Shown piece by piece: positions 23,939-28,931 of a stretch of DNA of 28,931 bases (the first letter of the stretch is position 1; every line of letters starts with the position of its first letter). The DNA is taken from positions 1 through 28,931 of IMG/VR virus record IMGVR_UViG_3300009130_000103; one strand, 5' to 3'. Source of the DNA: a virus. The translations under genes were made by a program, and so were the position numbers. Below the pieces are notes generated by a model, which worked only from the letters and a program-made list of their open reading frames with translations, was not told the origin of the DNA and ran no database searches.

Positions 23939-25207
23939 TTATTTTTTGTTAAATCTAACTTTGAACGCGTTGGAGTCATTTCCAGTAATAGCTCTAACCT
24001 TCATACCACCAGACTCAACAGTTTTATGTGTTTGTCTAGGGTCCATGCTCACGTTTTTAGCCTTAGCAACACTATCCTTGATAGCATCTGCTCGGCCCTG
24101 CTCATAGAAGTGGTTAGCGACCAAATCAGGATTCATTGCAGTAAATAAAGATTTATGATAACCAGCGGCATCACTCATTTCGTTTTTATCGTTTAAAAAC
24201 TTTTTAACAAAATTAGTAATATCACTTTGAGTATCTTTAACCTTAGCAGCATCTTTAACATTAAACCTATAACGCTTATCACCTACGTTATATTCAAAAC
24301 CTTTGAATTTTTGGTTAAAAACATTATTTGTTTGTTGTTTAAAAATAGATGCTTGATGATCTGCAGCTTTTTGACTCTCATCTTGCTCTTTGTTATATCT
24401 ATTAAAGAAATCAACAGCTTTTTGTTGTTCAGGTGTTAACTTAACACCAGCTTTAATTTCTGCATAGTATTTAGACTTTAAGCCGTCTAAGTGGCTTTTG
24501 GCATTTGCAACTTGCTCTTTTAACGCCAATTTTTTTCTACGGACATCTCTTTCTTCGTCGTTTTCTTCATCAAACGAAAACTGATCGTCCATTAAAAAAC
24601 TAATTTCATCATCCGTAAGATGTGGTTTAGTTTGTTTATAGTATTCTTTTAATAGTTGGTTTTCATCGTAACTTTCATAGTCTTGATTTAACCTAACATA
24701 CTCTTCTAGACTTCCACCAGTTTCATTCATAAAGTCTACAACTTTTTGAATATTCTCTGGTAATTGTTGCCCAGTTTCCTGAGATTCACCTATTGCTTGT
24801 TCAATCTCGTCTTTTAATTCCTCTGTTTTAGTTTCAACTATTTCTTCTTTTTCTTCATCAGTTATTTCTTCAAGAACAGGAGTTTCTTCTTCTTTTACTT
24901 CCTCCTTAACTTCTTCTTTAACTTCTTCTTTAACCTCTTCTACAACTGATTCTTCAGTTTCTTTAGGTTCTTCTTCTTTTTTTACAGTTAAATCTACTTT
25001 AGGTATTTCTTCTTTTTGAACCTCTTCAACCGGTTTAGATAAATCTACCTTTACTGGTTCGTTAGGTTTGTTAGCAAATCTTTTTGCTTTTGGCTTTATT
25101 TTCATATCGCCACCTTCAGCTAACTCAGGCTCTTTATCTTTAGGAGCATTGTCAACTGGTTTTACTGACTCAACTTCTTGAATCACTTCTTCTTTTTTTT
25201 CTGACAT
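23939..25207 (-). CDS. Probable capsid scaffolding protein (422 aa, acidic, helical)
   Basis: Likely the internal scaffold that guides capsid assembly and then leaves or is degraded. The assignment rests mainly on position, between the portal and the major capsid protein, plus composition. Residues 1-150 are very rich in Glu and Lys and low in complexity, including an EVKE tandem repeat at about residues 88-107. Residues 150-400 are predicted helical and polar (LTDDEISFLMDDQ; KEQVANAKSHLDGLKSKYYAEI), and the C-terminus is basic (AITGNDSNAFKVRFNKK), as expected for a scaffold that contacts the shell. No Ser-His-Asp protease triad is recognisable, so I do not call it a protease-scaffold fusion. 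The stop is 26 bases before the capsid gene start. It could instead be another prohead core protein. Confidence 0.7.
   Translation of the reverse strand: MSEKKEEVIQEVESVKPVDNAPKDKEPELAEGGDMKIKPKAKRFANKPNEPVKVDLSKPVEEVQKEEIPKVDLTVKKEEEPKETEESVVEEVKEEVKEEVKEEVKEEETPVLEEITDEEKEEIVETKTEELKDEIEQAIGESQETGQQLPENIQKVVDFMNETGGSLEEYVRLNQDYESYDENQLLKEYYKQTKPHLTDDEISFLMDDQFSFDEENDEERDVRRKKLALKEQVANAKSHLDGLKSKYYAEIKAGVKLTPEQQKAVDFFNRYNKEQDESQKAADHQASIFKQQTNNVFNQKFKGFEYNVGDKRYRFNVKDAAKVKDTQSDITNFVKKFLNDKNEMSDAAGYHKSLFTAMNPDLVANHFYEQGRADAIKDSVAKAKNVSMDPRQTHKTVESGGMKVRAITGNDSNAFKVRFNKK
24887..24946 (-). repeat. 12-base tandem repeat encoding EVKE units
   Basis: Five consecutive 12-base units, reading on the plus strand as variants of TTCTTCTTTAAC, lie inside the scaffold-like gene. 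Two adjacent units are identical and the others differ by one to a few bases. The unit is a multiple of three, so copy-number change would keep the frame and only lengthen or shorten an acidic/basic helix. The protein flanks are also Glu/Lys-rich, which suggests slippage in a tolerant linker rather than a functional site. Confidence 0.75.
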
Positions 25208-25234
25208 AATATAATATTATAAAATTAAACAAAT

Positions 25235-27643
25235 TTATTTAGGATCAAAATTACCCATAGTAATTCCACCACCTAATATATCATTACCTGAAGACTCAAA
25301 GCTTTTAGCTTTATCTTGCGATTTTCTTCGCTCTTCTCCTTGTAATTTTACTCTTTGATCTTTTCGATCTTCTTTTAAAGTTTCTTTTCTATCTAGTACT
25401 TGATTATCTACTTGCTTCATTCGCATACCTAATTTAAACTCATGATCCATAAGTTGTTTCTTTAGTGCTGCTTCTTCTTGAAGCTCTTTGCTTTTTATTT
25501 GAGCTTTAACTTGTTCTAGTTGTGTTTGCATCTGAGTTATAGCTTCTTGTTTTTGTACCTCAGCTTGAGCTGCAACTTGTTGCGCTTCAGCGTTAGCCTT
25601 TGCTTGTGCTTGTATGTTTCTTTGCTGTAACTCCTGATCTCTTTCTTGTTTTTTCCTACGTCTTATTTTAAGCAACTGATTAGCTAACTTAACATTTTTA
25701 ATCATACGTAAATCAATAGCATCTTCTAATTCTATACTTTGTTGAGTTAATGCCATTTGTATATTGTTTTCTAACAATTGTTTTTCTTCTTCATCTGGTT
25801 CTAGTTCTAAAAATATACCAAAATCATATAGATGTAGATCAGTCATTTCTTCTAATGTAGCAACGTTATGTGCACCTATTTTTTGTATAAATGCATCTCT
25901 TGTTGGTGAGTACTCTATAATATCTGATATTCTTAACGATAAAGCTTCACAAACCTCAGCTGTTAAATATAAACCAGCTTTTAGTATATGTCTAGTAGCT
26001 GTGTTACTATTTGCAGCAGCTATTTTTTGTATACCAACTAATGCTTTCGCGTCTGGTGTGCTAGCATCCCTTGCCTCATTTAATCCGGTCACGTCTCTTA
26101 TCATCTGCAGATAATAATTGTATGTCTGTATTAAACTCTGTAGCTTGCCACCGCCGTTACTACTTTGTATTTCTTGAATAGGCACCTTTCCTGGGTTTGG
26201 ATCTCCATCCATAGTTAAGGATCTACCGATTATACTACCAGTTTGGAAGAACATGTTTAATGCTTCTTGCGGGTTGTAGTTCGTGCCATTGCCAAGGTCA
26301 ATCTCTGCAAGGCCATCAGCATCCATAAATATGCCGTCAGGTACCATTCGCGAAAGAACTTGTTGGAGTTTAAGGTGTGTTAATTGAATCATATCAGCAA
26401 AACCAGTAATACGTCCTACTAGTGATTCAATTTTACCTTTATACATTCTTGGAGCAACTATATTGTAATTCATTTTTACTTTAGTATAATCACTCTTAGG
26501 TCTCATCATATTTTTAGCAAGTTCCCATTTAAGTAATTTATCAGTACCTAATATAAGAACACCCTCGTATAAAACCTCTATTTGTTTTTCTAACTTACCA
26601 AACCTTTGTTCTAAAGCAGCATCAACTATAGGGTTAAATGATTCATCTTTTACAATAACCTTACTACCACCTGTAGCTGTGTCTTTTACTTTATAAACTT
26701 CTTTTGAATAAGTTTTATAGTTAAAGTACAATACTTGTACTTGATTTTTATCTATTTCATCATGCTCATGATGTTGGTTATAATAACCAGCTTTTCTAAA
26801 ACTTTGACCTGATATTTCTTCTAACTCTTGTTGATCTAAATCAGGAAATTGTTTTACTAATTCGTTTATTGGTATTACTTTTACTTCACCACAGTAATAT
26901 ATATCATCAAAATAAGGATCTGTTGTATAAGACCATATTAAATTAGCAGGATCAACATATTCTATAGTAACACCTTCTGATGTATTAAAACCTGTTTTAA
27001 CAGCACCAATACCTAGTACAGTTAAATCATAGTAAAATCTTTTTCTTGTTAATTCGTATTTATTACCATCCAATAAAACGTTTAAAGCTTGCTCTTCTGC
27101 TATTTCAACAGCTTGTTTATAATTAAGCTGCATATGTAATTCTAACTCTTCTTTATTTTCTGGTACAAGTTCTTCAGGATTTTGTAATATACCTTGACCA
27201 TAAACACTTTTAACTTGTTTATCAAATTCTAAGTTGTTCATGTCTATTAATAAACTTTCCATATAAGCTGTTCTTTTGCTTACACCATATGGATCTTGCG
27301 AGTATGCTTTTATATCATAAACTCTTTCTGAAATACCATTAACAACTATATCTACAAATTTTGGTATAATAGGTACTGGTTTCCAGTCTAAATTAAGATA
27401 AGACATATCACCATTAATAGATAACTCGTCTTTGTATTTTTGAACTGACTGTTCACCTCTTGCATATAATCTAAGTTTATGAAAACTGTCTTGATTATTG
27501 GCGAACCTATAAGTCACACCATCTCTAACGAACCACTCGCTTTCGATAGCTTTAGCTACCTTCAAGCCATATTCTTGACTTATTTTTTCTATATCAGGAG
27601 CTACCTGACTTGGAAAATATTCTTTTGTTATTGATTCGGCCAT
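25235..27643 (-). CDS. Portal protein (802 aa)
   Basis: The dodecameric portal forms the DNA entry and exit channel at one capsid vertex and docks TerL. The identification rests on its place directly after TerL and before scaffold and capsid genes, its length, and portal-like features: an N-terminal part with YARGEQSVQKYK and LNLDWKPVPIIPKFVDI, a central mixed region, and a long helical segment around residues 410-520. Residues from about 660 to 785 are strongly charged and Gln-rich and predict a long coiled coil, as found in large portals of short-tailed phages where the C-terminus forms a barrel. A His-rich patch (QHHEHDE, about residue 293) is of unknown meaning. The leader before the ATG is A/T-rich with no Shine-Dalgarno. 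No truncation is seen. The wording of the N-terminal motifs recalls crAss-like portals; that is recollection, not a search. Confidence 0.88.
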   Translation of the reverse strand: MAESITKEYFPSQVAPDIEKISQEYGLKVAKAIESEWFVRDGVTYRFANNQDSFHKLRLYARGEQSVQKYKDELSINGDMSYLNLDWKPVPIIPKFVDIVVNGISERVYDIKAYSQDPYGVSKRTAYMESLLIDMNNLEFDKQVKSVYGQGILQNPEELVPENKEELELHMQLNYKQAVEIAEEQALNVLLDGNKYELTRKRFYYDLTVLGIGAVKTGFNTSEGVTIEYVDPANLIWSYTTDPYFDDIYYCGEVKVIPINELVKQFPDLDQQELEEISGQSFRKAGYYNQHHEHDEIDKNQVQVLYFNYKTYSKEVYKVKDTATGGSKVIVKDESFNPIVDAALEQRFGKLEKQIEVLYEGVLILGTDKLLKWELAKNMMRPKSDYTKVKMNYNIVAPRMYKGKIESLVGRITGFADMIQLTHLKLQQVLSRMVPDGIFMDADGLAEIDLGNGTNYNPQEALNMFFQTGSIIGRSLTMDGDPNPGKVPIQEIQSSNGGGKLQSLIQTYNYYLQMIRDVTGLNEARDASTPDAKALVGIQKIAAANSNTATRHILKAGLYLTAEVCEALSLRISDIIEYSPTRDAFIQKIGAHNVATLEEMTDLHLYDFGIFLELEPDEEEKQLLENNIQMALTQQSIELEDAIDLRMIKNVKLANQLLKIRRRKKQERDQELQQRNIQAQAKANAEAQQVAAQAEVQKQEAITQMQTQLEQVKAQIKSKELQEEAALKKQLMDHEFKLGMRMKQVDNQVLDRKETLKEDRKDQRVKLQGEERRKSQDKAKSFESSGNDILGGGITMGNFDPK

Positions 27644-27647
27644 ATTG

Positions 27648-28931
27648 TTATTTTATTAACTTAGATAAGGTACCTTTATTTTCATACCTTGAAATCTTTA
27701 TATTTAGTTTCTTTTTTTCTTTTACAGCATTAGGATTATATAAATGTCTATTACAACCCATTATAGCTAAACCACTACTAATAGCGGCGTCAAATTTTGT
27801 TCTATTGTTTATGTCAAACTTAGACCAATCGTGTAGAGTTTCTGTAAAATACATTTTACCTCTATCGCCAACATGATCTTGTATATACATTTCAATAGCA
27901 GCTGCATGAGCTTGCTTTATGTCTTCACTAGAGTTTGGTATACCACCTATTTCTTTTTCAGCTGTAGATAATTTATTCCAAACTTTATCAGGTCTATTCA
28001 TACTAAAACCTCTATAACCACGCCTTCTTAAATAATACAATAGACGGGGTTTATTATTTTCAGCAAGTATAGGCATCCCGTAGAATATTAAAGACATTAG
28101 AACGTCCTCAAAGAATATCTCGGCTGTCTGTGGTCTAGCTATATACTCTAAGAAAAACTGATTTGGTGGGCAGTCTTCCATGCTAAACTTAGTTAAACCA
28201 TGCAAAGAACCTTTCGATCCTTTTCCATCTACTGTTCCTGATATATCATAAGAGTCACATCCAAACGCTCCCATGTGTTCATTACCTGGGTATTTAATTC
28301 CATTTTTAATAATTACATTGTTTTGTAATTCTACTTTTGGCACCCATGATACTTTAAATCTACCTTTTGCATCAGGATAAAACATTACTCTTGTATCTTT
28401 AATACCGTTTATCCATTGAAAATTCCCAGTAGATATATAATCCTGAGCAAACTCTTCGTTGTAATCTATCTGCTCGTATATCTTTGATAGATTAAATATG
28501 CTGTTTTTAGTTTCGTCTCTGAAAGCATGTTCTTCAGTACGTGGAAATTGTCTATAAAATTCATTTAAAGCATCTCCATCGTTTTTTAATCCATCAGCTT
28601 CATTTTGCCAATGATTAATAACACCAACATCTATGAAGTCACCGTGTGGTCCTTCAACTTCTGTTTCTGGTGTATCGAATACAGGTAACCCATAAGAATC
28701 AATGAATCCCTCGTAGTTCCACTCCATAGGTATGAACAAACTATATAATCCCGAGCTAGTCTGTCCATTGCGGTTTCTTTTTGTGACATCTGAGTTTTTG
28801 TATAATTTTTTGAAGTTGTCACCACCTTTATCTAAAGCGTTTGATGTTGAACCCATCATACACTTACCGATAATTCTACTACCTAATCGCAGTGTTGTTT
28901 TTGTAACTCTCCAGTTATTTAATATGTTATT
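27648..28931 (-). CDS. terL: Terminase large subunit, C-terminal part (5' end outside window)
   Basis: This is the motor that packages DNA into the prohead through the portal and cuts the concatemer. The reading frame stays open to the right edge, and residues upstream of the first internal Met (28859) still look like terminase (..LRLGSRIIGKCMMGSTSN..), so the true start lies beyond the window. The GST near 28850 fits the ATPase coupling motif that follows Walker B; Walker A and B themselves are not in the window. The RNase H-like nuclease domain is represented by Asp in GCDSYD (codon 28256-28254), Glu in ILAENN (28061-28059) and Asp in KFDAAISS (27791-27789), the usual three acidic metal ligands. 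The stop lies 4 bases before the portal start, giving the classic terminase-portal order. Assignment as TerL is firm; the exact family is inferred. Confidence 0.93.
   Translation of the reverse strand, partial: NNILNNWRVTKTTLRLGSRIIGKCMMGSTSNALDKGGDNFKKLYKNSDVTKRNRNGQTSSGLYSLFIPMEWNYEGFIDSYGLPVFDTPETEVEGPHGDFIDVGVINHWQNEADGLKNDGDALNEFYRQFPRTEEHAFRDETKNSIFNLSKIYEQIDYNEEFAQDYISTGNFQWINGIKDTRVMFYPDAKGRFKVSWVPKVELQNNVIIKNGIKYPGNEHMGAFGCDSYDISGTVDGKGSKGSLHGLTKFSMEDCPPNQFFLEYIARPQTAEIFFEDVLMSLIFYGMPILAENNKPRLLYYLRRRGYRGFSMNRPDKVWNKLSTAEKEIGGIPNSSEDIKQAHAAAIEMYIQDHVGDRGKMYFTETLHDWSKFDINNRTKFDAAISSGLAIMGCNRHLYNPNAVKEKKKLNIKISRYENKGTLSKLIK

Noticed and set aside
25230-25237. TAAATTTG on the minus strand, matching the Bacteroidetes -7 promoter pattern TAnnTTTG, just before the scaffold gene
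   Set aside because: No -33 TTG at the right spacing, it overlaps the portal stop codon, and such an A/T-rich octamer is expected often by chance in this sequence.
1-28931. Possible stop-codon reassignment as in some crAss-like phages
   Set aside because: All long genes read through with the standard code, end in TAA or TAG at sensible places next to the next start, and show no in-frame TAG or TGA needing suppression.

Overview
The window is a 28.9-kb piece of an AT-rich tailed-phage genome. Every gene I can support lies on the minus strand, so transcription runs from the right edge to the left edge. The right half is a virion structural module and the left end is a small group of envelope-directed genes. 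There is no sheath, tape-measure, tail-tube or baseplate gene. The set of portal, connector proteins, nozzle and large internal proteins points to a short-tailed (podovirus-like) particle. A host in the Bacteroidetes, probably marine, is an inference. It rests on A/T-rich leaders with no Shine-Dalgarno (AATAAATATG recurs) and on signal peptides ending in ...SFAQ and ...SIGQ. The TerL, portal and nozzle sequences recall crAss-like and Cellulophaga-type podoviruses, but I could not run a comparison.

Layout in transcription order (right to left). TerL enters from outside the window (28931-27648). It is followed by the portal (27643-25235), an acidic scaffold-like protein (25207-23939) and the major capsid protein (23912-22401). 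A strong hairpin with a TTCG loop lies just after the capsid gene. Next come a conserved 251-aa protein of unknown function (22327-21572), a second intergenic hairpin, two head-tail connector-type proteins (21512-20733 and 20730-19594), and a 2071-aa nozzle protein with a long beta-rich C-terminal extension (19588-13373). Then come a 105-aa beta protein, a 201-aa Ala/Gln-rich protein and a 483-aa protein. The last virion gene is a 2819-aa polyvalent protein (10938-2479) carrying a zinc-metalloprotease motif, a complete HAD hydrolase motif set and DPFxAF motifs at both ends.

The left end (2430-1) holds five very tightly packed genes, all for exported or membrane proteins: a probable outer-membrane beta-barrel, two paralogous single-pass membrane proteins with coiled-coil tails, a secreted thioredoxin-fold protein without a CxxC site, and a YfiM/DUF2279-like lipoprotein cut by the window edge. 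No canonical endolysin is seen. This cassette is the best candidate for something poorly described, possibly lysis, envelope remodelling or superinfection exclusion.

The genome is very compact: no non-coding stretch exceeds about 75 bases, and I saw no tRNA, CRISPR array, insertion sequence or integrase.
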